This document shows positions 35,243 to 44,164 of a DNA stretch of 64,000 bases, piece by piece (positions within the stretch are counted from its first letter, which is position 1; each line of letters begins with the position of its first letter). Under the pieces are notes generated by a model. It ran no database searches, had not been told where the DNA came from, and was given only the letters and a program-made list of their open reading frames with translations. The translations under genes and the position numbers were made by a program. The stretch lies in the NCBI RefSeq assembly GCF_002211305.1, contig NZ_LOKW01000009.1:57898-121897 (forward strand). Reading direction: 5' to 3'. This DNA comes from Rhizobium sp. R634 (lineage in GTDB: Bacteria > Pseudomonadota > Alphaproteobacteria > Rhizobiales > Rhizobiaceae).

Positions 35243-35486
35243 TTTGCGTCTAAGTCACCACACGGGGATGTAGTTCGCGTCAAACAGGAATGTGCGATAC
35301 GCAACAAGAGGAGGCGCCAAGTCTAACCGGCCGGCACTCTGTCTGAACCTCCGGGGAAATTCAACACGCTTGTGCCGCGCAAACTTTGCTTATGTTTTTA
35401 CACCGATCCAATGAATTTCCGGATGCATTCGCAGCCGGTTTTACCTGCGCCGGCGCGCCTTGCCGGCCGCAGCCGCGGAGCGATCC

Positions 35487-35834
35487 TCAGACCTTTTCTT
35501 TCTTCCTGGTCTTTTCCTTGGGTTCGACAGGCGCATCCGGCGTCGGCGCCAGAAGCTTGCGCAGGGAGGCGATCTTGTCCTTGACCAGCGGCCGGAAGCG
35601 CGTCGCGCGATAGGGCATGTCGGCCGCACCATAGCCTTCCGGCCCGTCATCATTGCCGCGATGGATTTCCGCAAGCTTCACGCCGATAAAGGTGCCGTCG
35701 ACATAGTGCGTATATTCGCCCACCCAGCGGATCGTGTAGATCTCGCCCTTGCGGATGAGCTGATCGATGCTGACATGCTTGAACGTATCGTTGATGCAGA
35801 CGACCTTCTGGCCGACGTGGAATTCATAGCTCAT
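35487..35834 (-). CDS. SH3-like small protein of unknown function
   Basis: 115 residues. The first 65 read as a small beta barrel (FHVGQKVVCINDT, LIRKGEIYTIRWVGE, GTFIGVKLAEI) and the last 25 are Lys/Glu-rich (PKEKTRKKEKV). Such domains bind nucleic acid or protein; nothing more can be said. It is monocistronic. Confidence 0.65.
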   Translation of the reverse strand: MSYEFHVGQKVVCINDTFKHVSIDQLIRKGEIYTIRWVGEYTHYVDGTFIGVKLAEIHRGNDDGPEGYGAADMPYRATRFRPLVKDKIASLRKLLAPTPDAPVEPKEKTRKKEKV

Positions 35835-35851
35835 GGATCAAACTCGCCAAA

Positions 35852-35895
35852 GCGTGTCGCGCAAAAGTGTGTGCGGTTTTGCGATAACGACACGC
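35852..35895. repeat. short palindromic repeat (GCGTGTCG...CGACACGC)
   Basis: Outer arms GCGTGTCG / CGACACGC and inner arms GCAAAA / TTTTGC with a 10-base loop. A partial relative (AGCATGTCGCGCAAA) lies just after the siderophore-interacting gene at 27497. Upstream of the SH3-like gene. Confidence 0.7.
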
Positions 35896-36000
35896 GTAAA
35901 AACCCGTTAACGGCAATCCGCCTCGCCCTTCTATAGCGCGCCCGGCCGCCGGGATGAACCCTTTTTCAAAGGCCTGGCCGGATCGCTCCGGCAACCCCGG

Positions 36001-37299
36001 TCAGTTGCAATAGACCCTGCCGCTCTTGCGGGAGCGCAGGTCGAAGTGGAAGTGGTTCCAATGTTCCGGGTTGCTGCCCGGCCCGAGCACGGTGTTGAAA
36101 TAGCGGCAGCTGTCGCTGCGCACGGCCTTCAGCAGCCGGCCTTCGCGGAAGGAGAACAGGCCCTTCTTGCGCACGTCGATCGCATGGCCGTTCTTCAGCA
36201 CGAACTTGCCGACATCGATGGCGTTGCCGCGGGCATGTTCCGACATCGGATTGTAGCGTTGCCGGCTGTTGTTCATGCGACGGCAGGAATAGCCGCCGAG
36301 CGGCTGGATGGTCCGGATGCCGCTCCAGTAGCGGTAGCGGGCCGATGGCGCCAGCTCGTTCTTCACCCATTTGGCGAAGGCGAGCGTCACCTGGCAGTTC
36401 AGCGTCACCGCCGGCTTCACGCCGATATTGCCGGAAAGCCCCTTCAGCGACACTGGATAGGGCACCTGGCAGGCCGGCCCCTGCGAGATCGGCGGTTTCT
36501 CGTCGAAGATCACGCCCATGCGCTTCAGCTCGCGCCGGCAGGCAAGCTCGGAGGCTGGCATGACGCTGGGGTCGACCGGTGCGGCCGGCTCGCTCATCAT
36601 CGGGTTGTTCGGCCGCAGCATCGCGACTTCCTCGGCCTCGTCCTCTTCGGGAACGCGGGTCGGCGCCACGACAGGGCTGCCGTCGTTCCAGGTCGGCGCC
36701 CGGCTCATCTGCGCTTGCGCTGCCGGCTGCGGCACGATCTGCCGCTCTGGCTGGTTCAGCTGGGTCGGACTGTCAGTGCCGATGCCGTCGACGACGGGCT
36801 GGGTGGCATTGCCCTCGGCGATCTGCTGCTGTTGCTCCTGCGCCAGGCCGACGACCGGCTCGGCCCCGAGCTCGTCATCCATGTTGACGCCGCCGGAGGG
36901 GATCGCAAGGTTCTGCGTGCCGCCCCAGTTCCCGGTCTGCTGGCCTGCCGCCATCGCCTCGTCGCTGTCGATCATCGGCAGCCTGTTTCCGCGTGCCGGC
37001 GCAGACCGCGCGGCATGACCGGTGCCGGCAAGGTTCGGCGTATCGAGATAATCGACGGAACTCTGGCTATTGCCGACAGGCGCGCTGGAAACGGGATAGG
37101 AGGCTTGGCTCTCCACAGGCGCCATGCGCACCGCCGGCGCCATACGCGCCGCGCCCCGCGCCGGCGAGATCGAACTGACCCTTGTGCCGCTGTCGACATT
37201 GGCAGGCGGCACCAGCCCGTCGCTGATCGAACAGGTCGTCAGCGCCACCGAAAGCAGCACGGGCAAAAGGGAACGCCGAGGAAAGGAAACAAACGCCAT
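36001..37299 (-). CDS. extensin-like C-terminal domain protein, exported
   Basis: 432 residues. The N-terminus FPRRSLLPVLLSVALTTCSI is a signal, possibly a lipoprotein signal with Cys at TTC. A 220-residue low-complexity Pro/Gln-rich linker follows. The C-terminal 180 residues are the extensin-like domain, with five or six Cys (ELACRRELK, QGPACQVPYP, LNCQVTLAFAKW, GYSCRRMNNS), HARGNAIDVGKF and NPEHWNHFHFD. The His/Asp pattern resembles LAS-type peptidoglycan D,D-peptidases, so cell-wall binding or cleavage is likely. The start at 37299 is chosen because it begins the signal sequence. Confidence 0.85.
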   Translation of the reverse strand: MAFVSFPRRSLLPVLLSVALTTCSISDGLVPPANVDSGTRVSSISPARGAARMAPAVRMAPVESQASYPVSSAPVGNSQSSVDYLDTPNLAGTGHAARSAPARGNRLPMIDSDEAMAAGQQTGNWGGTQNLAIPSGGVNMDDELGAEPVVGLAQEQQQQIAEGNATQPVVDGIGTDSPTQLNQPERQIVPQPAAQAQMSRAPTWNDGSPVVAPTRVPEEDEAEEVAMLRPNNPMMSEPAAPVDPSVMPASELACRRELKRMGVIFDEKPPISQGPACQVPYPVSLKGLSGNIGVKPAVTLNCQVTLAFAKWVKNELAPSARYRYWSGIRTIQPLGGYSCRRMNNSRQRYNPMSEHARGNAIDVGKFVLKNGHAIDVRKKGLFSFREGRLLKAVRSDSCRYFNTVLGPGSNPEHWNHFHFDLRSRKSGRVYCN

Positions 37300-37411
37300 A
37301 CTCTTATCGCTTCCGCAGGCCGGCAGTGCAGTGACCGAAAAAACTCGGTCCAATTTTAATTAAAAACGGTGAATGAAAACTTACCGGCACAATCTGAAGG
37401 CGACGGAAACG

Positions 37412-37432
37412 AAAAAAGCCGCTCTCGCGGCT
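37412..37432 (-). terminator. Rho-independent terminator after the adenylation-acyltransferase gene
   Basis: Minus-strand stem AGCCGC-GAGA-GCGGCT followed by TTTTT. It is 130 bp downstream of the stop at 37561. Confidence 0.75.
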
Positions 37433-37560
37433 CCGGGATCGGCGCCAGATGCAACTTTGACTCGGCGCAAGCACGGGATAAGGAATGAATGATCCCGATG
37501 CGGCGAAGACGCCGCATTCTTTGAATTACCGGTGGCTCAGCAACAGACGAGGCCGCCCGA

Positions 37561-40146
37561 TCAGGCCGCCAGCCAACGCCGCGCCGTCAGAATCCAGGAC
37601 AGGCTTCCGAGTCGGGATATTGCTCTATTGGCCGAGACCCCGACAGCAATACCGCCTGCGATCGCGACGATATCGAAGGCCGGTGAGGCAAGCCCATCGA
37701 ATGCCGGCGTCATCAACAGCTCCGGTACGAAACGATGCAGGAGATAGATCGGAAAAGCGGATGCGGCGATGACCGTGACAAATCGGCTCAAAGCAGCAGG
37801 CAGGCGAAGATGCGGCTTGTAGAGCAGGACGAGGAGCGCGGCCAGGATGCTCATATATTTCATCGTCGTGCCGATCCAAAGGGACTCGCCGAAGCCCAGA
37901 TAACCCAGCATCGCGATCGCCATGCCGGTAACGGCAAGCTTCTTCTCACGAGTGTCGGCGAGGCCGGCGCACCAGCCGAAAACGCAAATATGGAATACCC
38001 AATAGAGCGTGAATATCTGCCGCTTGCCCTGACCGACGAGGAGCGGCATCGAAAAGCGCGCAGCGATCGCGAGCCCCAAGAGTGCAAGCGAGAAAGCAAA
38101 AAGCCGCTTCGCCGCGAGGCTGCGCGCGACAGGCAATGCGAAGATCAGCGAAAAGACGAGCAACGTCTGCGCATAGGCCTCGATGAACCAATAGAGGTAG
38201 GGAATCATTTCGTGACGCTCCGGCTCTGCATAGCCGAAATTGCCGGTGAGCGTCAGCGAAGCCCAGGGCATCGTCCGCCAGACGAATGCGTAAGCCGCGA
38301 CGATCAGAAAATAAGGGATGAGGACGTTTCCCGCCGACCGCAGCATGTGGTGGAATCTGCCGGCCAGAAGGTGCGCGGACTGGAAGCGCGCCAGGCTGAA
38401 ACCGACGAGCAGCATCATGACGCCTGATCCGCCTGGAATGGGCCACAGCATCTGATGATGGATGACCACCATCATTATGGCGAACGCCCGCAGCAACAGA
38501 TCGGACGGCACGGGCGCCGCCTCGCCTCTCGCCGGAGGCCGCGATATTTCCGGACGCGCGCCGAGCTCCGCAAGCCGCATACGCTCCCAGCCTTCGGGCA
38601 GGACGAGGCAGAGCCGGTCGAGCTCCAAGGTCAACTGCAGGAAGCGAAGGGAATCGCCGCCGAGCGAGACGAAACTGTCATTGCGCCCGACGGGAACCGG
38701 GTAGAAAACCGCGGCGAAGGCCTCGATAAGGCTATGCGCCTCGGACTGGCGCCGGGAGCGGGTTTCCAGCATCTCTTCGGCAAGCCTGGCGTAATCGATC
38801 TTGCCCGAGCCAAGCCGGGGAAGGTTTTGTCGGACGGACACGGAGATGAGATTGGCCGGAAGCCGGCTGGCTTCGACAAGGATGTGCCTCGCCGTTTCAG
38901 CCAGCGCCGCATCGTCGACGTAGACCTGGAGCCTCGCATCGTCGCCCAGCACCGCCGCAGCAATGTCGTGGCGCGCCAGCGCCTGCTCCATGATGTCGAA
39001 GCCGATCCTGAGGCCGGCGATCTTGGCGAAGCGGGCCTTGCGCCCGACAATGCGGAAAAGACCGCCTTCACAGCGCATGCCGATATCGCCGGTTCTCAGT
39101 TCATGGACCTCGGCCCCGCGCGCAAGATCGGCGCGCCGCTCGCCATAGCCCATCATCACATTCGGGCCGCGATAGACCAGCTCCCCCGTAACACCGGCGT
39201 CGACAACGCGCCTTCCCTCGTCGTCGACGAGATCGAGGGAGCCGCCTGGAATCGCGATGCCGATGCGCTCCTCATTGTCGGACAGACAGTCCGGCGGAAT
39301 GAAGGCGATGCGAGCCGTCGCCTCGGTCTGCCCGTACATGACGAAGAACTGGCCTCCGCTTGCATGCATATGGTCGCGGTAGAGGCGGATGAGATCGGGA
39401 CCAAGCCGCCCGCCCGCAACCGTCATGAAGCGCAGGCCATCCGGCATTGCCGAGCGGAAGCCCGCTTTTTCCATGAGCTCGTAGGAATAGGGAACGCCGG
39501 AAAGATTGGTGCAGCCGCTCTCACCGATGGCCCTCGCGAATGCGCTGTCCATCACCGACATGCCGGGAAGGAAAATGCTGCCTCCGGCGACCAGATGCGA
39601 GTGAAGGACCGACAGGCCGTAGGAATAGTGAAGCGGCAGCACAAGCGCGGTGCGGTCGCTTGGCGAGAGCTTCAGATAGTCTGCAATCGCCCGCGCATTG
39701 GAATCGAGATTGGCACAAGACAGGCGCACCGCCTTTGCCGCGCCCGACGTGCCGGATGTCATCAGCAGCAATGCAAGGTCGGGATGCAGCGGCTGCCCGA
39801 CGGCATCCGGCTTAGTTTCCGCAACGAGACGCCACCGCTGATCCACTTGCCGATAGGTGAAATCCGGCTGGAAGGCGTCTCGGAAATCATCCCAGAGTCG
39901 CTCATCGCAGGGCGGCAGCATTGCGACCGCATGCCCGGCCCGCAGCGCGCCGAGATAGGCGACGATCACATGCTCCGAGAGATCGGCCGCAATTGCCACG
40001 AGCCGCTTTCCACCGCCCAGCCGATCGGCAAAACGCTGCATCCGGCTGTCGAGCTCCGCATAGGAAAGCGCATGTCCATTGGCAAACAGAAGCGCCGGCC
40101 GCTCTTCTGCGCGAGCGATCACGGACATGAGGTCGACTGCGGTCAT
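37561..40146 (-). CDS. adenylation-carrier-acyltransferase 3 fusion protein
   Basis: 861 residues with three modules. Residues 1-460: ANL adenylation domain with MTSGTSGAAK (129-138), YGQTE (271-275), RTGDIG (351-356) and the catalytic lysine in GSGKID (about 449). Residues about 465-535: carrier domain with SLGGDSLRFLQ, Ser499 being the phosphopantetheine site. Residues about 550-840: membrane acyltransferase_3 (OafA-like) domain with about 10 segments and the motif VVIHHQMLWP. A single protein could thus activate an acyl or amino acid, hold it as a thioester and pass it to a membrane or periplasmic acceptor. The substrate is unknown. It has its own terminator and is probably monocistronic. 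Confidence 0.85.
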   Translation of the reverse strand: MTAVDLMSVIARAEERPALLFANGHALSYAELDSRMQRFADRLGGGKRLVAIAADLSEHVIVAYLGALRAGHAVAMLPPCDERLWDDFRDAFQPDFTYRQVDQRWRLVAETKPDAVGQPLHPDLALLLMTSGTSGAAKAVRLSCANLDSNARAIADYLKLSPSDRTALVLPLHYSYGLSVLHSHLVAGGSIFLPGMSVMDSAFARAIGESGCTNLSGVPYSYELMEKAGFRSAMPDGLRFMTVAGGRLGPDLIRLYRDHMHASGGQFFVMYGQTEATARIAFIPPDCLSDNEERIGIAIPGGSLDLVDDEGRRVVDAGVTGELVYRGPNVMMGYGERRADLARGAEVHELRTGDIGMRCEGGLFRIVGRKARFAKIAGLRIGFDIMEQALARHDIAAAVLGDDARLQVYVDDAALAETARHILVEASRLPANLISVSVRQNLPRLGSGKIDYARLAEEMLETRSRRQSEAHSLIEAFAAVFYPVPVGRNDSFVSLGGDSLRFLQLTLELDRLCLVLPEGWERMRLAELGARPEISRPPARGEAAPVPSDLLLRAFAIMMVVIHHQMLWPIPGGSGVMMLLVGFSLARFQSAHLLAGRFHHMLRSAGNVLIPYFLIVAAYAFVWRTMPWASLTLTGNFGYAEPERHEMIPYLYWFIEAYAQTLLVFSLIFALPVARSLAAKRLFAFSLALLGLAIAARFSMPLLVGQGKRQIFTLYWVFHICVFGWCAGLADTREKKLAVTGMAIAMLGYLGFGESLWIGTTMKYMSILAALLVLLYKPHLRLPAALSRFVTVIAASAFPIYLLHRFVPELLMTPAFDGLASPAFDIVAIAGGIAVGVSANRAISRLGSLSWILTARRWLAA

Positions 40147-40282
40147 AAGGTAAAACTTGAGAACGATCGGAAATAGCGAGGCGCCTATAATCCTTGAATG
40201 TCAAAGTCAACAAATTATGTCGCTCGCCCGAGAGCCATGAAACAGTCGAGACGAGCAAAATCAGCCCGTCATCCGCAAGAAA

Positions 40283-40309
40283 CGAAAAAGAGCCGTCGAG
40301 ACGGCTCTT
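40283..40309 (-). terminator. Rho-independent terminator of the chemoreceptor gene
   Basis: Minus-strand stem AAGAGCCGTC / GACGGCTCTT with a two-base loop, followed by TTT and more T-rich sequence. It is 30 bp after the stop of the chemoreceptor gene at 40339. Confidence 0.85.
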
Positions 40310-40338
40310 CTCCGGGCATCACGATTGGGTGCAGATCG

Positions 40339-42159
40339 TCACGCGGCCCGTGTGTATCTGGCCTCGGCCTGCCGCCCCGCCTCGCGCAGGCGGAAGTTTG
40401 CGAGCAGCGACTTCAGCTGCGTGCTTTCGTCGGCGAGCGTGCGGCTTGCCGCCGTCGTCTCCTCGACCATCGCCGCATTCTGCTGCGTCATCTGGTCCAT
40501 GTGATTGACGGAGCTGTTGATCTCGTTCAGGCCGGTCGCCTGCTCGCGCGCCGCCGTCGCGATCGAGGCGACGTGATCGTTGACCTGATTGACCAGCGCC
40601 TCGATCTCCAGCAGCGCGTCACCCGTCGAGCGCACCAGCGCGACCCCGCCCTCGACTTCCGTCGCCGAACTGCTGATCAGTGTCTTGATCTCCTTGGCTG
40701 CATTGGCGGAACGCTGCGCCAGTTCGCGCACTTCCTGGGCGACGACGGCAAAGCCGCGGCCCGCCTCGCCTGCCCGCGCCGCCTCGACGCCGGCGTTCAG
40801 CGCCAGAAGGTTGGTCTGGAAGGCGATCTCGTCGATGACCGAGATGATCTGGTTGATGCGGCTCGAGGATTCCTCGATCCGGCCCATCGCGGTCACGGCG
40901 TTGCGGACGATATCGCCGGAGCGCCCGGCGCTCGCCTTGGTCTCGGCCACCATCTCGCGCGCCTCGTTCGCCCGCTCGGATGCGGTCTTGACCGTCGCGG
41001 TGATCTCGTCGAGCGCGGCTGCCGTCTCTTCGAGCGCCGCCGCCTGCTGTTCCGTGCGCTTCGACAGATTGCCGGTCGCCTCGCTGATATCGGACGCGCT
41101 GTCGTTGACGACGCGGCTCGATTCGGCGATCGCATGGATGACGCCGTTCAGCGCATCGACCGCGGCGTTGAAATCGCCCCTGAGCTTGGCGTAGTCCTCG
41201 CCGATATCGCCGATCGAAACCGTCAGGTCGCCGCCTGCGAGCTTCTCCAGGCCGACGCCGAGCGCCTGCATCGCTTGGGTCTGGCGTTCGGAAGCCGAAC
41301 GCAGGCTCGCCTCGTTGCCGCGGCGCTCTTCCTCGATCTGCCGCTGCCGCTCGTCTTCCCGGCCGCGCAGCGCGCTGCGTTCGTCGACGGAATCGCGCAG
41401 CACCAGCAGCACCTTGGCCATCTGGCCCACTTCGTCTCGGCACTCGCTGCCGGCAATCTCCACCGATGCTTCTTCAGCGGCGATCGCATTCATCGCCGTC
41501 TTCAGCCGCGCGATCGGCGTCGTCACGCTGCGCACGATGGCGAAGGCGATCGCGATCGTCGCCAGCGCGCCGATCAGGCAAACCACGCCGGCCCACATCG
41601 CATTCTGGCGATAGAGCGCGGCAAGGTCGTCGCCATAGACGCCGGTGCCGACGATCCAGCCCCAGGGCTCGAAGCCGGCGACATAGGAATATTTCAGCAC
41701 CGGCTCATCGGCGCCCGGCTTCGGCCAGTAATAATCGACGAAGCCCTTGCCGTCCTTTTTCACCTTGTTGACGAACTCGACGAACAGGAACTTGCCGTTC
41801 GGATCCTTCATCTGCGAGATATCGGTACCGTTCAACGCCGGCTTGATCGGGTGCATCACCATCTTGGGATGCATGTCGTTGATCCAGAAATAGCCATCGG
41901 CGCCGTAGCGCATCGCGCCGATCACGTCCTTGGCGGCCGTCTGCGCCTGCTCGCGGGTCATCGTGCCCGCCTGCTCCATCTTGTAATATTTGTCGAAGAT
42001 GCCGAGCGCCGTCGCATCGAGCTGCGCCAGCCCCGCCTTCCGCTCCGCTTCCAGCTCGGAGTAGGAATAGTTCAGAAAGAAGACCATCGTCGCCGTGAGC
42101 ACGGCAAGCGTGAAGCCGACGAGGCAATAAAGGCGGGTGGAAATCTTGATGTTACGCAT
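40339..42159 (-). CDS. methyl-accepting chemotaxis protein, Cache-HAMP-MA
   Basis: 606 residues. Membrane segment 1 (LYCLVGFTLAVLTATMVFFL), a periplasmic single Cache domain (GADGYFWINDMHPKMVMHP, EPWGWIVGTGVYGDDL), membrane segment 2 (MWAGVVCLIGALATIAIAFA), two HAMP-like regions and a C-terminal signalling hairpin with EIAFQTNLLALNAGVEAARA GEAGRGFAVVAQEVREL. Cache domains of this type bind small carboxylates. There is no C-terminal CheR-docking pentapeptide. It feeds CheA/CheW encoded elsewhere. Confidence 0.93.
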   Translation of the reverse strand: MRNIKISTRLYCLVGFTLAVLTATMVFFLNYSYSELEAERKAGLAQLDATALGIFDKYYKMEQAGTMTREQAQTAAKDVIGAMRYGADGYFWINDMHPKMVMHPIKPALNGTDISQMKDPNGKFLFVEFVNKVKKDGKGFVDYYWPKPGADEPVLKYSYVAGFEPWGWIVGTGVYGDDLAALYRQNAMWAGVVCLIGALATIAIAFAIVRSVTTPIARLKTAMNAIAAEEASVEIAGSECRDEVGQMAKVLLVLRDSVDERSALRGREDERQRQIEEERRGNEASLRSASERQTQAMQALGVGLEKLAGGDLTVSIGDIGEDYAKLRGDFNAAVDALNGVIHAIAESSRVVNDSASDISEATGNLSKRTEQQAAALEETAAALDEITATVKTASERANEAREMVAETKASAGRSGDIVRNAVTAMGRIEESSSRINQIISVIDEIAFQTNLLALNAGVEAARAGEAGRGFAVVAQEVRELAQRSANAAKEIKTLISSSATEVEGGVALVRSTGDALLEIEALVNQVNDHVASIATAAREQATGLNEINSSVNHMDQMTQQNAAMVEETTAASRTLADESTQLKSLLANFRLREAGRQAEARYTRAA

Positions 42160-42376
42160 GAGGTTCCCGGCGATTCTTATGAGATATCGGCGCCATACTG
42201 CACGACCGGAATTACTGGAGCGTAAAGCTTATTTAGAATTCACTTAACTAACGTAAGGGGAGGCACAGAGTGCAAAAATACAGCCAGCTGAAAACGCGCG
42301 AAACATGAACATCGGCAATTATCTTGCGTCTATGCTATCACGCTGGCTCTGATGTTTTCGAAGGCATACCCTTATT

Positions 42377-42616
42377 TCAGATGCCGAATATGTGCCTTAG
42401 CAGGACTACACATGCAGCGAAGGTCCCGAATAAGTACATTCCTGTGACGAACCAGAATTGAATCGGACGTTCACTCCGGTACAAATCCGGGGGTGACCCG
42501 AAATAACTCTTCATCGGCAAATGGCCTGTCCAGATGGCGCGAAGACAAAACACAACCACCCCAACTGCGGTTCCGAAGAGAAGTATGTAGCCGACTATGT
42601 CTGAGAGCATCATCAC
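42377..42616 (-). CDS. small two-helix membrane protein, unknown
   Basis: 79 residues with two membrane segments, IVGYILLFGTAVGVVVFCLR and FWFVTGMYLFGTFAACVVLL, joined by a polar loop (YFGSPPDLYRSERP). Base composition is lower in GC than the neighbours. No family recognised. Confidence 0.55.
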   Translation of the reverse strand: MMMLSDIVGYILLFGTAVGVVVFCLRAIWTGHLPMKSYFGSPPDLYRSERPIQFWFVTGMYLFGTFAACVVLLRHIFGI

Positions 42617-42818
42617 CCCGTATCACCTTGACCTCGCGAACCTGGCTTTGTGCCCCTTAAAAAGTCAAAGACAATTTTGACCGCTGCGCTTGGTCTATAA
42701 CCTGGCACCCCACCGAACTGGACGTGACGACGTGACTTCGAAAAACCACTGACACGTCTCGTCATCATGCACTAGGGTATTTGCCGTGAATCGCCCCGCA
42801 CCAACTGGAGAGCCCTTG

Positions 42819-43205
42819 ATGACCGATGCCGCCAAGCCGAGAGGCGAACTGACGCTGCGCACGCTCGCCATGCCGGGAGATGCCAATCCTGCCGGCGATA
42901 TCTTCGGCGGTTGGGTCATGGCGCAGATGGACCTTGCATCCGGCATCCGCGCCGCCGAGCGCGCCAAGGGCCGCGTCGTCACCGCCGCCGTCAAGGAAAT
43001 GGCCTTCGAACTGCCGGTCAAGATCGGCGATACGCTGTCGGTCTACACCGATGTCGAGCGCGTCGGCCGCACCTCGATCACGCTGATCGTCGAAGCCTGG
43101 GCGCATCGCTCGCGCTACGCCAAGATGGAAAAGGTCACCGCCGGCACCTTCATCATGGTGGCACTCGACGAAGAGGGTAAGCCGAAGGTTGTCCCCGCCG
43201 AGTGA
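42819..43205 (+). CDS. YciA-like hotdog acyl-CoA thioesterase
   Basis: 128 residues from the ATG at 42819 with GGAGAG upstream. Hotdog features: TLRTLAMPGDANPAGDIFGG, the helix WVMAQMDLASGIRA, and VAFDELP-like EMAFELPVKIGDTLSVYTDV. It hydrolyses acyl-CoA thioesters and may tune fatty-acid or CoA pools. A GTG at 42786 is an in-frame alternative start. The next gene starts 26 bp downstream and is likely co-transcribed. Confidence 0.9.
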   Translation: MTDAAKPRGELTLRTLAMPGDANPAGDIFGGWVMAQMDLASGIRAAERAKGRVVTAAVKEMAFELPVKIGDTLSVYTDVERVGRTSITLIVEAWAHRSRYAKMEKVTAGTFIMVALDEEGKPKVVPAE

Positions 43206-43230
43206 GACGCTCGAAACCCGAGGGACAGGG

Positions 43231-43818
43231 ATGGAAACGGTCAGCTCGCCGGAGGTCTTCCTTCACATCAAGGTGGTGATGGGCATGGTCATCAGCCTCT
43301 CGCTTGCGAGGCTCCTCACCGGCGTTGCCGGCATCGTCCAGCATCCCGCCAAGGCGAAGGTCTATCCCATCCATCTCGGCTGGGCGCTTTCCCTGTTCCT
43401 CTTCATCATCCATATCTGGTGGTGGGAATACCGCCTGCAGGCCGTGCCCGTCATCGGCTTCGGCATCTACCTCTTCCTCATCTGCTTCTGCAGCCTGTTC
43501 TTCCTGCTCTGCGCCTTGCTCTTTCCCGCAAGTCTCGACGAATATGGCGGCTACGAGGAATATTTCATTTCCCGGCGCAAATGGTTCTTCGGCATCCTCG
43601 CCCTGATCTATGCCGTCGACATTCTCGACACCGCGATCAAGGGACCGGAGCGCATCCTATCGCTCGGCTGGGAATATCCCGCCCGCAACATCATCTACAT
43701 CCTGCTCTGCGCCATCGCCGCCTGGACCCCGAACCGCCGCTTCCACGCCACCTTCGTCCTCGCCAACCTGCTCTACCAGGTGAGCTTCATCTTCCGGCTC
43801 TATGATGTATTGGAGTGA
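43231..43818 (+). CDS. integral membrane protein of unknown function
   Basis: 195 residues with five or six membrane segments (for example MGMVISLSLARLLTGVAGIV, IGFGIYLFLICFCSLFFLLC and NIIYILLCAIAAWTP). A His/Trp-rich stretch FIIHIWWWEYRLQ stands out. AGGGACAGGG precedes the ATG. No family recognised; it follows the thioesterase closely. Confidence 0.7.
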   Translation: METVSSPEVFLHIKVVMGMVISLSLARLLTGVAGIVQHPAKAKVYPIHLGWALSLFLFIIHIWWWEYRLQAVPVIGFGIYLFLICFCSLFFLLCALLFPASLDEYGGYEEYFISRRKWFFGILALIYAVDILDTAIKGPERILSLGWEYPARNIIYILLCAIAAWTPNRRFHATFVLANLLYQVSFIFRLYDVLE

Positions 43819-43949
43819 GGCCCGATCCCGCGAAGCGGGAGCGATCGATCCTGTGAATCGATTGCAGGGCCGAACGCCCTGAGCCCGAGCGAAGGGCCTG
43901 GCAGCGCCTTGCTCCACAAACCTGCGCCTCAAGCCCGCGACCTCTCTCC

Positions 43950-43994
43950 AGCCTCATCCTGAGGCGCCCCGCAGGGGCCTCGAAGGACGAGGCT
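43950..43994 (-). repeat. palindromic repeat, CTCGTCCTTCGAGG family
   Basis: CAGCCTCATCCTGAGG and its inverse CCTCGAAGGACGAGGCTG around GCGCCCCGCAGG. Same family as at 23955 and 54037. The 346-bp gap 43819-44164 consists mainly of this and the next repeat. Confidence 0.8.
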
Positions 43995-44040
43995 GGCCAC
44001 CCGCTTCGCCAAATGCCAGGGCTGGCGTGGCGCCAAGCCA

Positions 44041-44091
44041 CCCGCCCCCGTGGTTCGAGACGGCCCTTCGGGCCTCCTCACCATGAGGGCT
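44041..44091 (-). repeat. palindromic repeat related to the one inside uvrB
   Basis: Reads CGTGGTTCGAGACGGCCC and then GGGCCTCCTCACCATGAGGG. The reverse complement matches 61156-61206 inside uvrB with only a few differences. Confidence 0.8.
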
Positions 44092-44164
44092 GGTCGGTGT
44101 GCCGTGCCGCCCCGCCGCTCCGCACAGTGCCTGTCCCTGAGAAGAGCAAGAAAATCGCTGCCAC

